Part shown: piece after piece, positions 1-7,763 of the stretch
Position numbering within the stretch: the first letter of the stretch is position 1
How the letters are laid out: the number at the start of each line of letters is the position of its first letter
Assembly (NCBI GenBank): GCA_000415505.1
Contig: KE354214.1
Span: 1-35,495, forward strand
Length of the DNA: 35,495 bases
Reading direction: 5' to 3'
From: Streptomyces afghaniensis 772
Lineage (GTDB): Bacteria > Actinomycetota > Actinomycetes > Streptomycetales > Streptomycetaceae
The notes under the pieces: model-generated
What the model saw: the letters and a program-made list of their open reading frames with translations, nothing else
The model's database searches: none
Told to the model about the DNA's origin: nothing
Position numbers and translations under genes: made by a program

Positions 1-330
1 CGGCCTGCCGGGCCTGTTCCTCGGCGTTCTGGCTGACGGTGGTCAGGTCGAAGGCGTCCAGCCGGGACAGCGTGTCGTCGTAGCCGGCGACGGACACCGT
101 GCCGGGGACGTCGACGCCGGTGCGCCGGAAGGCGGTGAGGAGACCGATGGCGCTCTGGTCGTTGAACGCCACGACGGCGGTCGGCAGGTCGCCGCTGCCG
201 AGCAGGTGCCGGCCGGCCCTCTCCCCGGCCTGCTCCGTGCTGTCCCCGTGGATGACCCTGATGTGCTCGTCGAGTCCGTGCCTGCGCATGGCACTCCGGT
301 AGCCGCGGCGCCGGTCGGTGGCGATCAGGT
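1..330 (-). pseudogene. LacI-family regulator, C-terminal fragment
   Basis: Reading the minus strand from about 330 down to the left edge gives one open frame with the effector-binding half of a LacI/GalR regulator. It contains RRRGYRSAMRRHGL, then PTAVVAFNDQSAIGLL, then VDVPGTVSVAGYDD, the usual order of the periplasmic-binding-protein-like domain. The helix-turn-helix and the first part of the effector domain are missing: upstream of about 330 the sequence becomes part of a plus-strand isomerase-like gene. The C-terminal end runs off the window. The fragment has no start codon or promoter of its own, so it is most likely a relic left by a deletion. The exact breakpoint is uncertain by about 10-15 bases. 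Confidence 0.8.
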
Positions 331-657
331 GGTGCGAAGGACGCCACGCTCTGCCCGGGCGCGGACATCCGCGGCGTGCTGGACACGTCGTTCACGCGCG
401 TGCCCGCCGACGCGCCGGGCAAAGTGCCCACCGGCTACGGGTTCTGGTGCAACGCCTGACCGGAGAACCCGGCGTGGAAGTTCGTCGCCGTCGGCGAGGG
501 ACACGACGTGGCCTACTGGACGGAGTTCCTGCGCGCCCTCGCCGAGGTCGACCCGGACATGGCGGTGAACATCGAACACGAGGACGCCGCCTACTCGCAG
601 ACCGAGGGCCTGGCCCTGGCCGCGAAGAACCTCCACAGCGCCGCTGCCGCCCTGTGA
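331..657 (+). pseudogene. Sugar-phosphate isomerase/epimerase-like gene, C-terminal remnant with an in-frame stop
   Basis: The plus frame from about 331 reads AKDATLCPG, then YGFWCNA, a TGA stop at 457-459, then in the same frame PENPAWKFVAVGEGHDVAYW and MAVNIEHEDAAYSQTEGLAL, ending with TGA at 655-657. This is the C-terminal third of a xylose-isomerase-like TIM-barrel protein of the kind often placed beside LacI regulators in sugar or inositol clusters. The N-terminal two thirds are absent, replaced by the LacI fragment on the other strand, and the reading frame is interrupted. No start codon with a ribosome binding site lies before the remnant. It should be treated as dead. Confidence 0.75.
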
Positions 658-686
658 CGCGGCTTCGCGTCCGGCCTCGTCTCCGC

Positions 687-709
687 CGGCCGGGGGCCGG
701 CCCCGGCCG
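687..709. terminator. Bidirectional hairpin terminator
   Basis: CGGCCGGGG (687-695) and CCCCGGCCG (701-709) form a perfect 9-bp stem with a 5-base loop. It sits in the 60-base gap between the converging isomerase remnant and the flavin monooxygenase gene. There is no long T tract, as is usual in Streptomyces. Confidence 0.55.
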
Positions 710-717
710 CGAGCGGC

Positions 718-1845
718 TCATCGGCGTTGCCATTCCTCCGCGAGGAGCCGGTACGAGCGCACCCGGTCGGCGTGGCCGTGGGTGATGGTGGTGACGAGCA
801 GCTCGTCGGCGCCGGTGGCCTCCCTCAGTTGTTCGAGCTGGTCGGCGACGCGCCCGGGCGAGCCGACGAACCGGGTGTCGACGCGGTCGGCGACCAGGGC
901 CCGGTCCTGCTCGGTCCAGTCGTGGGCGTGGGCCTGTTCGGGGGTCGGGAAGGGGATCGCGCCCTCGGCGGTGCGGATGCTGCGGACCCACAGGCCGTAG
1001 CCGGTGGCCAGTTCGCGGGCGGTGTCGTCGTCCTCGGCGACGACGACGTCCGCCGAGACGCTGACGTAGGGCTTGTCGAGGTGGTCGGACGGCTGGAACG
1101 CGGCCCGGTACCCCTCGGCCGCCTCCAGTACGGTGGCCGGGCTGACATGGTAGTTGGCGGTGAAGCGCAGACCGTTGCGGCCCGCGACGTCGGCGCTCTC
1201 CCCGCCGCTGCTGCCGAGGATCCATACCTGCACGTCGGCGCCTTCTCCCGGGACGGCGTGAGCTTCGAGCCCGTCCGCCGAGTGGTAGTCGCCGCGCAGC
1301 AACGCGAGGATGTCGCCGATCTGTTCGCCGTAGTCCTGGTGCCGGGCGCCCGGTTGCCGCAGCAGTTGCTGCTGGAGCCTGAGGCGTGGTGAGTCCCGCA
1401 AGTGGTCGGGCGAGAACCGGGGCGGGATCTTCAGGCCGTTGGGGGTGCGCCCGTCGACGACGGGGGTGGTGGTCGGGCGGGGTGCCGCCGGCTGTCCCGG
1501 GGGACGTCCGCCGGAGCGGCCGAGGCCCAGGTCGAGTCGCCCGGGGTGCAGGGCGTCGATCAGGCCGAACTCCTCGACGGTGGACAGGGCCGTGCGGTGG
1601 CCGAGTTGTACGGCGCCGGAGCCGATCCTGATCGTGGAGGTCGCGGCGGCGGTCAGGGCCAGCAGCACGGCGGGAGAGGTGCCGGCCACGCCCGGGTTGA
1701 GGTGGTGCTCGGCGAACCAGTAACGGCTGTAGCCGAACCGCTCGGTCTGCCGCGCGAGGTCGATCGTGTGGTGCAGCGCCTCGGCGGCGGTGGAGCCGGA
1801 CGGGATCGGGACGAGGTCGAGGACCCCGAGAGGGATGCCGGACAT
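718..1845 (-). CDS. Luciferase-like (LLM) flavin-dependent monooxygenase, group 1 type
   Basis: A 375-residue protein whose N terminus (PLGVLDLVPIPSGSTAAEAL) and GYSRYWFAEHH segment near residue 39 are typical of the luciferase-family oxidoreductase group that includes many uncharacterised FMN-linked enzymes. It ends with a long helical tail (RVADQLEQLREATGADELLV). Such enzymes use FMNH2 from a separate reductase and oxygen to open C-S, C-N or aldehyde substrates. The ATG at 1845 has a GAGGAG ribosome binding site about 8 bases upstream. It is the last gene of the minus-strand sulfur operon, 51 bases after a binding protein. Its partners suggest an organosulfur substrate, with YtmO (CmoO) of Bacillus a plausible functional relative; this is inference. 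No flavin reductase gene is present in the window. Confidence 0.85.
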   Translation of the reverse strand: MSGIPLGVLDLVPIPSGSTAAEALHHTIDLARQTERFGYSRYWFAEHHLNPGVAGTSPAVLLALTAAATSTIRIGSGAVQLGHRTALSTVEEFGLIDALHPGRLDLGLGRSGGRPPGQPAAPRPTTTPVVDGRTPNGLKIPPRFSPDHLRDSPRLRLQQQLLRQPGARHQDYGEQIGDILALLRGDYHSADGLEAHAVPGEGADVQVWILGSSGGESADVAGRNGLRFTANYHVSPATVLEAAEGYRAAFQPSDHLDKPYVSVSADVVVAEDDDTARELATGYGLWVRSIRTAEGAIPFPTPEQAHAHDWTEQDRALVADRVDTRFVGSPGRVADQLEQLREATGADELLVTTITHGHADRVRSYRLLAEEWQRR

Positions 1846-1896
1846 GGTCGGGTGCTCCTCAGCGGTCGGTGGGCGGGACTGCGGGCAGGCGGACGG

Positions 1897-2883
1897 CTAG
1901 CTGCCGGTCTTCGGCAAGCCCGGCGGGTTGATCTCCGACCTGGTCACGGCCTCGCCGGACAGGCCCCAGCGCTTCAGCACCTTCGCGTACGTGCCGTTGT
2001 CGATGATGTGGTTCAGCGCGTCGGCGAGCGGCTCGGCCAGTCCGCTGTCCTTCTTGGTGGTGGCCGCGATGAGGCCCTGGAGCCGGGCGCCGGCGCCCGA
2101 GTAGGTGCCGACGACCTCCGTCCTGCCGGTGGTGGCCGCGTGGTAGGCGGCGGTCGGGTTGGGGCCGAGGTAGAGGTCTATTCGGCCGGACTGGAGGGCG
2201 AGGTAGGTGTCGCTGTCGCTCTGGTAGTACTTGATGTCCACCGGCTTCCGGCCGGCCTTCTTGTTCTCCGCCGACCACTCGACCAGCAGTTTCTCCTGAT
2301 TGGTGCCGCTGCCCACGGCGACGGTCTTTCCGGCGACGTCCTGGGGCCCGGTGACCTTCAGGCCGCTGCCCTTCCTCGCCTCGAAGGCCAGGTTGTCCTC
2401 GCGGTAGGTGGCGAAGTCGTACTTCTCCTTGCGTTCCTCGGTGACGGTGATGTTGCTGAGGCCGGCGTCGTACTTGGCGCTGTCGAGGCCGACGAAGATG
2501 TTCTCCCACGACACGGTGTTGAGGTGCGCCTTCAGACCGAGGACGTCGGCGACCAGGTGGGCGATGTCCGGCTCGACGCCGATGACGGTCCTGTTGTCCG
2601 TGGCGTAGAAGGTCAGGGGCGCCGCGGAGCCGGACGAGGCGACGAGTTCCAGGGTGCCTCTCCTGCGGATGCGCTCCGGGACTTCGGCCGCTATGGAGTC
2701 GACCTTGCCGGTGGTGACACGGTTCTGGTCGGGGCTGATGTTGATCTTCGTCTCGTTGCCGGGTGTGGCCGCGACCTCCGTCGTGCCGCCGTCGGTCGGG
2801 TTGGCGCAGGCGGCGAGGACGAGGGCGCCGACGAGTCCGAGCGCTGCCGCGGTGGTGGTACGGCGGGGGACGAGAGTGGTCAC
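1897..2883 (-). CDS. Amino-acid-type ABC transporter binding lipoprotein (second of two)
   Basis: A 328-residue family 3 solute-binding protein. The N terminus has basic residues, a hydrophobic stretch and the lipobox LAAC with the acylated Cys at residue 26. The mature part has RRRGTLELVASSGSAAPLTF, a GVEPDIAHLVADVLG block and the DAGLSNITVTEERKEKYDF motif of polar amino acid binding proteins. It is a distant paralogue of the binding protein at 4625-5578: both carry a K-VDS-[IV]-A segment before the first domain, and they share architecture. It lies 44 bases downstream of the ATPase gene in the same operon. Having two binding proteins and two permeases with one ATPase recalls TcyJ/TcyK with TcyL/TcyM and TcyN for cystine and S-substituted cysteines. 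The ligand itself cannot be read from sequence. Confidence 0.88.
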   Translation of the reverse strand: MTTLVPRRTTTAAALGLVGALVLAACANPTDGGTTEVAATPGNETKINISPDQNRVTTGKVDSIAAEVPERIRRRGTLELVASSGSAAPLTFYATDNRTVIGVEPDIAHLVADVLGLKAHLNTVSWENIFVGLDSAKYDAGLSNITVTEERKEKYDFATYREDNLAFEARKGSGLKVTGPQDVAGKTVAVGSGTNQEKLLVEWSAENKKAGRKPVDIKYYQSDSDTYLALQSGRIDLYLGPNPTAAYHAATTGRTEVVGTYSGAGARLQGLIAATTKKDSGLAEPLADALNHIIDNGTYAKVLKRWGLSGEAVTRSEINPPGLPKTGS

Positions 2884-2927
2884 GGAGGTGCTCCTTGCGT
2901 GCGGGACCGTGCGGGACGGGTCGGTGG

Positions 2928-3692
2928 TCAGAGGACCTTGGAGAGGAAGGCTCGGGTGCGCTCGTGCCGCGGGGCGTCGAGTACGGCCGAGGGCGGGCCC
3001 TGCTCCACGACGACGCCGCCGTCCATGAACACCACGGTGTCGGCGACCTCGCGGGCGAAGCCGATCTCGTGGGTCACGACGATCATGGTGGTTCCGGTGC
3101 GGGCCAGGTCCTTGATGACGTCGAGGACCTCGCCGACCAGTTCCGGGTCGAGCGCCGAGGTGGGTTCGTCGAAGAGCAGCACCTTGGGTTCGAGGGCGAG
3201 CGCGCGGGCGATGGCGACCCGCTGTTGCTGGCCGCCGGACAACTGCCGGGGATAGGCACCGGTCTTGTCGGCGAGCCCGACCCGCTCCAGCAGCCGGCGG
3301 GCGGTCTCCTCCGCGTCCCTGCGCGGGCGGCGCAGGGCGGAGACGGGGGCCTCGACGAGGTTCTCCAGGACGGTCAGGTGCGGGAAGAGGTTGAAGTTCT
3401 GGAAGACGAACCCGATGTGGGTGCGCTGCTTCAGGACGTCCTTCTCCTTGAGCTCGTGCAGCTTGTTCCCGGAGCGGCGGTAGCCGATGAGTTCGCCGTC
3501 GATGCTGATCCAGCCGCGGTCGACCTTCTCCAGGTGGTTGATGGTGCGCAGGAGCGTGGACTTCCCCGAGCCGGACGGGCCGAGGACCACGGTGACCTCG
3601 CCGGCGCGAACCGTCAGGTCGACGCCGCGCAGCACCTGAAGGGGGCCGAAGTTCTTGTGGACGCCGTGGACGTCGACCATGACGGCACTCAT
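2928..3692 (-). CDS. Amino-acid-type ABC transporter ATP-binding protein
   Basis: A 254-residue ATPase of the polar amino acid uptake family. Walker [10 protein letters not shown] is at residues 38-46, the Q-loop glutamine near 98 in [10 protein letters not shown], signature [15 protein letters not shown] from 151, Walker [13 protein letters not shown] from 171, and the switch His at 208 in [12 protein letters not shown]. The start ATG at 3692 overlaps the TGA of the permease gene (ATGA), which implies translational coupling. A long open frame continues upstream to 5789, but that part is antisense shadow in a wrong frame over the permease. This is the only ATPase in the cluster, so it probably energises both the adjacent permease and the divergent one at 7764-8759. 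Confidence 0.93.
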   Translation of the reverse strand: MSAVMVDVHGVHKNFGPLQVLRGVDLTVRAGEVTVVLGPSGSGKSTLLRTINHLEKVDRGWISIDGELIGYRRSGNKLHELKEKDVLKQRTHIGFVFQNFNLFPHLTVLENLVEAPVSALRRPRRDAEETARRLLERVGLADKTGAYPRQLSGGQQQRVAIARALALEPKVLLFDEPTSALDPELVGEVLDVIKDLARTGTTMIVVTHEIGFAREVADTVVFMDGGVVVEQGPPSAVLDAPRHERTRAFLSKVL

Positions 3693-4621
3693 GTGCTCTC
3701 CTTCGTCACGAAGCGCCGGGCGCGCTGGAGCGGGGTGGGCGGTGGGGTGCGGTCGGCGCCCCGGGCGTAGCGGCGCTCCACGTAGTACTGGGCGACCGAC
3801 AGCACGGAGGTCAGTACGACGTACCAGGCGGTGGCGACCAGCAGCAGCGGGATCACCCGGCCGTTGCGGCCGTAGATCACCTGCACCTGGTAGAAGAGCT
3901 CGCCGATGGACATCACGTAGACCACCGAGGTGCCCTTGAGCAGGCCGACGATCTCGTTGCCCGCGGTGGGCAGGATGGCGCGCATGGCCTGCGGGAGCAC
4001 GATCCGGCGGATCTGCCGCAACCGGGGGATGCCCAGCGCGGCGGCTGCCTCCAGTTGTCCGTGGTCGACGGCGATGACGCCGCCGCGGACGATCTCGGCG
4101 GCGTAGGCGGCCTGGTGCAGGGTCAGCCCGATGACGGCGGCGCCGATGGTGCCGATGAGCGTGTTGCTGTCGACGGACCAGAACACCGGCCCGAAGGGGA
4201 TGCCGACGCCCAACTCCCGGTAGAGGGCGCTGAGGTTGAACCAGAACACCAGCTGGACGATCATCGGGATGGACCGGAAGATCCAGATGTAGGTCCAGGC
4301 GACGGTCGAGAGCACCGGGCTGCGCGACAGCCGCATGAAGGCGAGCACGGTGCCGAGGAGGAAGCCGAGGACGGTGGCGTAGGCGGTGAGCTGGAGGGTC
4401 ACCCACACCGCCTGGACGATCGTCTCGGAGAAGACGTAGTCGCGGAATACGTGCCACTCCCAGACGGGGTTGGTGGCCAGGCCGTGGACGAACTGGGCGA
4501 CCAGCACGACAACGGCGGCGCCGGCGGCCCAGCGGGCGTAGTGGCGGGTGGGTACGACCTTCGGTTCGGCCGGGTCGCCGGCCGCTGTGGTGGCCGGTTC
4601 CGTGATGGTGTCGCTGCTCAT
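3689..4621 (-). CDS. Amino-acid-type ABC transporter permease
   Basis: A 310-residue HisM/GlnP-type membrane protein. About six hydrophobic segments follow a short hydrophilic N terminus. The [18 protein letters not shown] start of the domain is followed by [15 protein letters not shown]. The ATPase-docking EAA loop reads [20 protein letters not shown]. It closely resembles the divergent permease at 7764-8759, including the C-terminal [21 protein letters not shown] tail, so the two arose by duplication. It starts 3 bases after the binding-protein stop and overlaps the ATPase start. Two permeases could form a heterodimer or serve two binding proteins; the sequence does not decide this. Confidence 0.92.
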   Translation of the reverse strand: MSSDTITEPATTAAGDPAEPKVVPTRHYARWAAGAAVVVLVAQFVHGLATNPVWEWHVFRDYVFSETIVQAVWVTLQLTAYATVLGFLLGTVLAFMRLSRSPVLSTVAWTYIWIFRSIPMIVQLVFWFNLSALYRELGVGIPFGPVFWSVDSNTLIGTIGAAVIGLTLHQAAYAAEIVRGGVIAVDHGQLEAAAALGIPRLRQIRRIVLPQAMRAILPTAGNEIVGLLKGTSVVYVMSIGELFYQVQVIYGRNGRVIPLLLVATAWYVVLTSVLSVAQYYVERRYARGADRTPPPTPLQRARRFVTKEST

Positions 4622-4624
4622 GGG

Positions 4625-5578
4625 TCACCTGTGCTCGGGCGGGTTGATCCGCGAGGTGTCGATCGCGGAGGCGGTGGTGCCCCACTTGCCGAGGATCCGG
4701 GCGTAGGTGCCGTCGTCGATCAGCTCGTCGACGGCCGCCTGGAACGCCCTGGTGAGCGGGGAGCCCTTCCGGAAGGCGAAGCCGACGTCGAGGCGGTGGT
4801 ACTCGCCGAGGAAGGTGGTCTGCGCCGCGGGCTGGGCCGCCTGGTGGCGCAGCCCGTTGATGGTCGACATGATCACGTCGATGCGGCCCTGCTGGAGCGC
4901 GGTGAGCGTCGCCCCGGTCTCCGAGTAGACCTTCACCTCGTACGGCTTCTTGCCGGCCTTCGCGCACACGCCCTTCTGCGCGGTGAGGGTCGTCTCGAAC
5001 GTGGTGCCGGCGCCGGTGCCGATGGTCAGGCCGCACAGCTGGGTCAGGTCGGTGACCTTCTTCCTGAGCGTGGTGTTGCCCTTCTTCACCGCGAAGCCCT
5101 GGCCGTCGTTGATGTAGGTGACGAAGTCGACGGTCTTCAGGCGCTGGGTCGTGACGCCGAAGTTGCCGGTGCCGACGTCGTACTTGCCGCTGCCGAGGGC
5201 GGGCAGGATCGTTTCGAAGGAGGCGTCCTGCCGCACCGCCTTCACGCCGAGGACCTTCGCCACCGCCTCGGTGATGTCGATGTCCTGGCCCGCGGGTGGC
5301 TTGCCGGGCCCGTCCGGGTAGTAGGCCCCGGGCGGGGTCCCGATGGAGCTGCCGATTCGCAGCGTGCCCGCCCTGCGTACGTCGGCGGGCAGCAGTGCGG
5401 CGACGGAGTCCACCTTGCGTACGGCGGCGACCGGGTCGGAGGTCGGTGCGGGAGACTGCGCGCCCACCGGACCGGTCCCGGCGGTGCCGCCGGAGCCGCA
5501 GGCCGTCAGCGCCAGGGCTGGCAGCAGCGCGAGGGCGGCGGTGCCGCGCGGACGGGTTCTGCTCGTTCGGGTGTTCAC
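4625..5578 (-). CDS. Amino-acid-type ABC transporter binding lipoprotein (first of two)
   Basis: A 317-residue family 3 solute-binding protein with a lipoprotein signal: basic N terminus, [12 protein letters not shown], acylated Cys at residue 27. Mature segments include [20 protein letters not shown], a [15 protein letters not shown] block and [24 protein letters not shown], all typical of cystine/polar amino acid receptors. The start is a GTG at 5578 whose bases overlap the stop of the acetyltransferase (GTGA). It precedes the permease by 3 bases, so the order acetyltransferase, receptor, permease, ATPase, second receptor is a tightly packed operon. A ligand related to cysteine or S-alkylcysteine is inferred from the neighbours only. 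Confidence 0.9.
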   Translation of the reverse strand: MNTRTSRTRPRGTAALALLPALALTACGSGGTAGTGPVGAQSPAPTSDPVAAVRKVDSVAALLPADVRRAGTLRIGSSIGTPPGAYYPDGPGKPPAGQDIDITEAVAKVLGVKAVRQDASFETILPALGSGKYDVGTGNFGVTTQRLKTVDFVTYINDGQGFAVKKGNTTLRKKVTDLTQLCGLTIGTGAGTTFETTLTAQKGVCAKAGKKPYEVKVYSETGATLTALQQGRIDVIMSTINGLRHQAAQPAAQTTFLGEYHRLDVGFAFRKGSPLTRAFQAAVDELIDDGTYARILGKWGTTASAIDTSRINPPEHR

Positions 5579-6072
5579 GGGGTGAGGGCCTCTCGCAGGT
5601 GCTTCTCGAACGGCAGCGGGCCGATGGACTCCGGGTCGGCCTCCGTGTCGAACAGCGGGGTGTAACCGGTGGCCAGGTACAGGGCGCGGGCCTCGGGCTG
5701 GCGCGGGCCGGTGGTGAGGAAGATCCGCCGGTAGCCGCGCAGGGCCGCCTCGTGCTCCAGCTCGGCGACGACGCGCCGGGCCAGACCACGCCGCCGGTGG
5801 GCGGAGTGGGTCCAGATCCGCTTCAGCTCGGCCGTGGCCAGGTCGTACCGGCGGAAGGCGCCGCCCGCGACGGGCTCGCCCCGCTCCAGCAGCAACAGGA
5901 GCAGACCGCCGTGCGGTTCGGTGAACTCGTCGTCGGGGTAGCGCGCGATCTCGGCGTGCGCGTCCCTGCCGTAGCGGGTCGAGTACTCGTGGCCCAGTTC
6001 GCGCAGCAGCGGTTCTACGCGAGGGTCGGAGACGGGCACGTGAATGAACGTCAGTTCCGGTGCGGAGGTCAC
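5575..6072 (-). CDS. GNAT-family N-acetyltransferase in the sulfur operon
   Basis: A 165-residue single-domain GNAT protein. The acetyl-CoA binding core reads [26 protein letters not shown], a variant of the Arg/Gln-X-X-Gly-X-Gly/Ala loop, followed by [31 protein letters not shown], the usual beta4-alpha4-beta5 block. The start is chosen as GTG 6072, which overlaps the TGA of the monooxygenase before it (GTGA); a longer frame upstream is only antisense shadow. In Bacillus subtilis a GNAT (YtmI/SnaA) sits with cystine-type transporters and luciferase-family enzymes, and N-acetylates S-modified cysteines so they can be dealkylated. The same role is a reasonable inference here, but no deacetylase gene is seen nearby to complete that route. 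Confidence 0.87.
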   Translation of the reverse strand: MTSAPELTFIHVPVSDPRVEPLLRELGHEYSTRYGRDAHAEIARYPDDEFTEPHGGLLLLLLERGEPVAGGAFRRYDLATAELKRIWTHSAHRRRGLARRVVAELEHEAALRGYRRIFLTTGPRQPEARALYLATGYTPLFDTEADPESIGPLPFEKHLREALTP

Positions 6073-7196
6073 CCGTTCACCGCCGCGAGGGTCTGCGTCC
6101 CGCGGGTCGCGCGCTCGGCGTCGCGCTTGGCGACCTCCTCGCGGACGAGGGGGATCACGTACCGGCCGAAGTCGATGGCGTCGCCCAGCAGGTCGTAGCC
6201 GCGGGCGGAGAGGATGTCCACGCCGAGGTCGTAGTAGTCGAGCAGGGCCCGGGCGACCGTCTCCGGAGTGCCGACCAGGGCGTTGGAGTTCCCCGCGCCG
6301 CCGGTCGCGGCGGCCGTCGGGGTCCACAGGGCGCGGTCGTAGCGCTCCCCCGCCTCGGCGATGGCGAGCAGCCGCTGCGAGCCGGCGTTCTGCGGGGCGT
6401 CGGTACGGTGGCGCCGCTTGAGCCCGGCCGTGCCCTGTTCCCTGATGGCGCCGACCGTGCGGTGGGCCTTCTCCCAGGCCAGTTCCTCGGTCGGGGCGAT
6501 GATCGGGCGGAAGGCGACCTGGATGCGCGGCACGTCGGCGCGGCCCGCCGCCTTCGCCGCGGCCTTCACGGCCTCGATCTGCTCGGCGGTCTTCTCCAGC
6601 GGTTCTCCCCAGAGGCAGTAGACGTCGGCCTCGGCGCCCCCGGCGGCGTACGCGGCGGGCGACGAGCCGCCGAACGACACGTTCGGGCGGGGCTGCTGGA
6701 CCGGGAAGACGTCACTGACGAAGTCGTGGAAACGGTAGTGCTCACCCTCGTGGTCGAAGGGCTCGTGCGTCGTCCAGATCTTCTTGACGACGCGGATGTA
6801 CTCGCGGGTGCGGGTGTAGCGCTCGTCCTTGCTGAGGGTGTCGCCCTCGCGGCCCTGTTCGTGGTCGTTGCCGCCGGTGATGAAGTGCACGGTCAGGCGC
6901 CCCTCGCTGATCTGGTCGAGGGTCGCGAAGGTCTTGGCGGCGAAGGTGGGGTACGAGACGTTGGGCCGGTGGGCGAGGAGGATCTGGAGATGGTCCAGCC
7001 GGCTCGCGATGTACGCGGCGGCCGGTGCCGGATCCGGTGATCCGGAGCCGTAGGCGAACAGCACCCGGTCCCAGCCGTGCTCCTCGTGCGCCCGGGCGAG
7101 CCGGAGCGTGTACTCCTTGTCGAAGGCGGCGCCGGAGCGCGGGGTCGTTTCGGAGCCGTCGTTGGTGGCGGCGATGCCAAGAAACTCCACGGGCAT
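6069..7196 (-). CDS. SsuD-like FMN-dependent monooxygenase
   Basis: A 375-residue luciferase-family enzyme. Recognisable parts are GWDRVLFAYGSGSPDP near residue 40, LQILLAHRPNVSYPTFAAKT near 70, ISEGRLTVHFITGGNDHEQ near 95, the RYTRTREYIRVVKKIW helix, and FGGSSPAAYAAG near 180. The GRL...ITGG segment and the RY.R..EYI helix are typical of the alkanesulfonate monooxygenase (SsuD) branch, which uses FMNH2 to desulfonate alkanesulfonates. It is the first full gene after the Cys-Cys leader peptide, 264 bases downstream, so attenuation would control it directly. The substrate could be a sulfonate, sulfoxide or S-alkylcysteine derivative. A flavin reductase must come from elsewhere. Confidence 0.87.
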   Translation of the reverse strand: MPVEFLGIAATNDGSETTPRSGAAFDKEYTLRLARAHEEHGWDRVLFAYGSGSPDPAPAAAYIASRLDHLQILLAHRPNVSYPTFAAKTFATLDQISEGRLTVHFITGGNDHEQGREGDTLSKDERYTRTREYIRVVKKIWTTHEPFDHEGEHYRFHDFVSDVFPVQQPRPNVSFGGSSPAAYAAGGAEADVYCLWGEPLEKTAEQIEAVKAAAKAAGRADVPRIQVAFRPIIAPTEELAWEKAHRTVGAIREQGTAGLKRRHRTDAPQNAGSQRLLAIAEAGERYDRALWTPTAAATGGAGNSNALVGTPETVARALLDYYDLGVDILSARGYDLLGDAIDFGRYVIPLVREEVAKRDAERATRGTQTLAAVNG

Positions 7197-7433
7197 GGGT
7201 ATGGCCTTTCCTCAAGTCCTCTGGTGCCGTGCCGAGTTCGGTGCCGGGGCGGGGAGGCGCGGCGGGGCGGCCCGCGGCGCGGTCGGGAACGACGGCGCCT
7301 CAGGGCAGGGGAATGCGGGTGAAGAGCGGGTGTGATGACGCCGGGGTGTGGGCCCCGGACGAGGTGGGGCGGCGACGGCAGCGCGTGTCAGGGAGATGAC
7401 TCGGCCCGCGACGGGGACACCGAGGGAGGGAAA

Positions 7434-7451
7434 GGGCCGGTCAGACGGCCC
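7434..7451 (-). promoter_or_regulatory. Candidate attenuator hairpin after the leader peptide
   Basis: On the minus strand GGGCCG (7451-7446) and CGGCCC (7439-7434) form a perfect 6-bp stem with loop TCTGAC, followed by TTTCCCTCCC. It begins 10 bases after the leader-peptide stop codon. A second small hairpin, CCCG (7460-7457) with CGGG (7452-7449), shares bases with the first arm, so the two are mutually exclusive. This is the layout expected for ribosome-controlled attenuation. The T run is short (three). Confidence 0.45.
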
Positions 7452-7460
7452 GCTGCCGGG

Positions 7461-7538
7461 TCAGGCGCAACACGCCGCGGACCACACCCGACCGAAGTCG
7501 ATGTGGCCACGGGTGACCAGGCGCTGCTCGGCGTTCAT
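7461..7538 (-). CDS. Cysteine-rich leader peptide of the sulfur operon
   Basis: A 25-residue open frame with ATG at 7538 and TGA at 7463-7461. It contains RGHIDFGRV and ends SAACCA, with adjacent Cys codons TGT TGC at residues 23-24 just before the stop. Short peptides with an R-H-[IV]-D-x-x-R-V core and C-terminal Cys are, from memory, annotated as putative leader peptides in front of sulfur genes in Streptomyces. There is no Shine-Dalgarno sequence before the ATG. A possible promoter (-35 TTGACG, 18-base spacer, -10 TCAAGT) would start the RNA at the A of this ATG, so the transcript may be leaderless. Lack of charged Cys-tRNA would stall the ribosome at the Cys pair and alter folding of the hairpin region at 7434-7460. 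Confidence 0.75.
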   Translation of the reverse strand: MNAEQRLVTRGHIDFGRVWSAACCA

Positions 7539-7544
7539 GCGAAT

Positions 7545-7574
7545 ACTTGAGCAGGACGACTCACGTTCCGTCAA
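7545..7574 (-). promoter_or_regulatory. Putative promoter of the leader peptide and minus-arm operon
   Basis: On the minus strand TTGACG (7574-7569) and TCAAGT (7550-7545) are separated by 18 bases. The predicted start is at or next to 7538, the first base of the leader-peptide ATG. The -35 is close to consensus; the -10 is weak. Confidence 0.4.
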
Positions 7575-7610
7575 CCACGGCCCGGATGGCGGACGGCAGT
7601 TGGGCGGCTC

Positions 7611-7655
7611 CTGTGTGGTCGACACCTGTGTGGTTGACACCTGTGTGCGTCGGCC
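7611..7655 (+). repeat. Triplicated 15-bp direct repeat in the divergent control region
   Basis: Three adjacent 15-base units read CCTGTGTGGTCGACA, CCTGTGTGGTTGACA and a decayed CCTGTGTGCGTCGGC. Each of the first two contains the small inverted repeat GTGT-N5-ACAC. The second unit supplies the -35 box of the plus-strand promoter, so bound protein would interfere with or help polymerase. It lies between the two arms of the sulfur cluster, and no other copies are seen in the window. Confidence 0.7.
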
Positions 7656-7664
7656 CCATACGAT
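7634..7664 (+). promoter_or_regulatory. Putative promoter of the plus arm of the sulfur cluster
   Basis: A perfect TTGACA (7634-7639) and TACGAT (7659-7664) lie 19 bases apart, slightly long but close to the housekeeping consensus. The predicted start near 7671 leaves a leader of about 93 bases before the permease ATG. The -35 box is inside the 15-bp repeat array. Confidence 0.5.
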
Positions 7665-7763
7665 CGACGGCACCGCGTTGAGGGACGCGGCGAGCGTGAT
7701 GACGCCCCTGCCGGGCTCCGATCCCGTATCCACGCCGTGCTTCCCTCCCTGGAGAGCCTTCTG

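Noticed and set aside
1402..3255. 617-residue plus-strand open frame across the binding-protein and ATPase genes
   Set aside because: It is antisense to well-supported genes and has the composition (RGGGRGG, VGLGE) of a high-GC shadow frame; no domain can be recognised.
3693..5789. Upstream extension of the ATPase frame to 953 residues
   Set aside because: The extension covers the permease and receptor in a wrong frame and is Arg/Pro-rich nonsense; the start at 3692 with ATGA overlap explains the gene.
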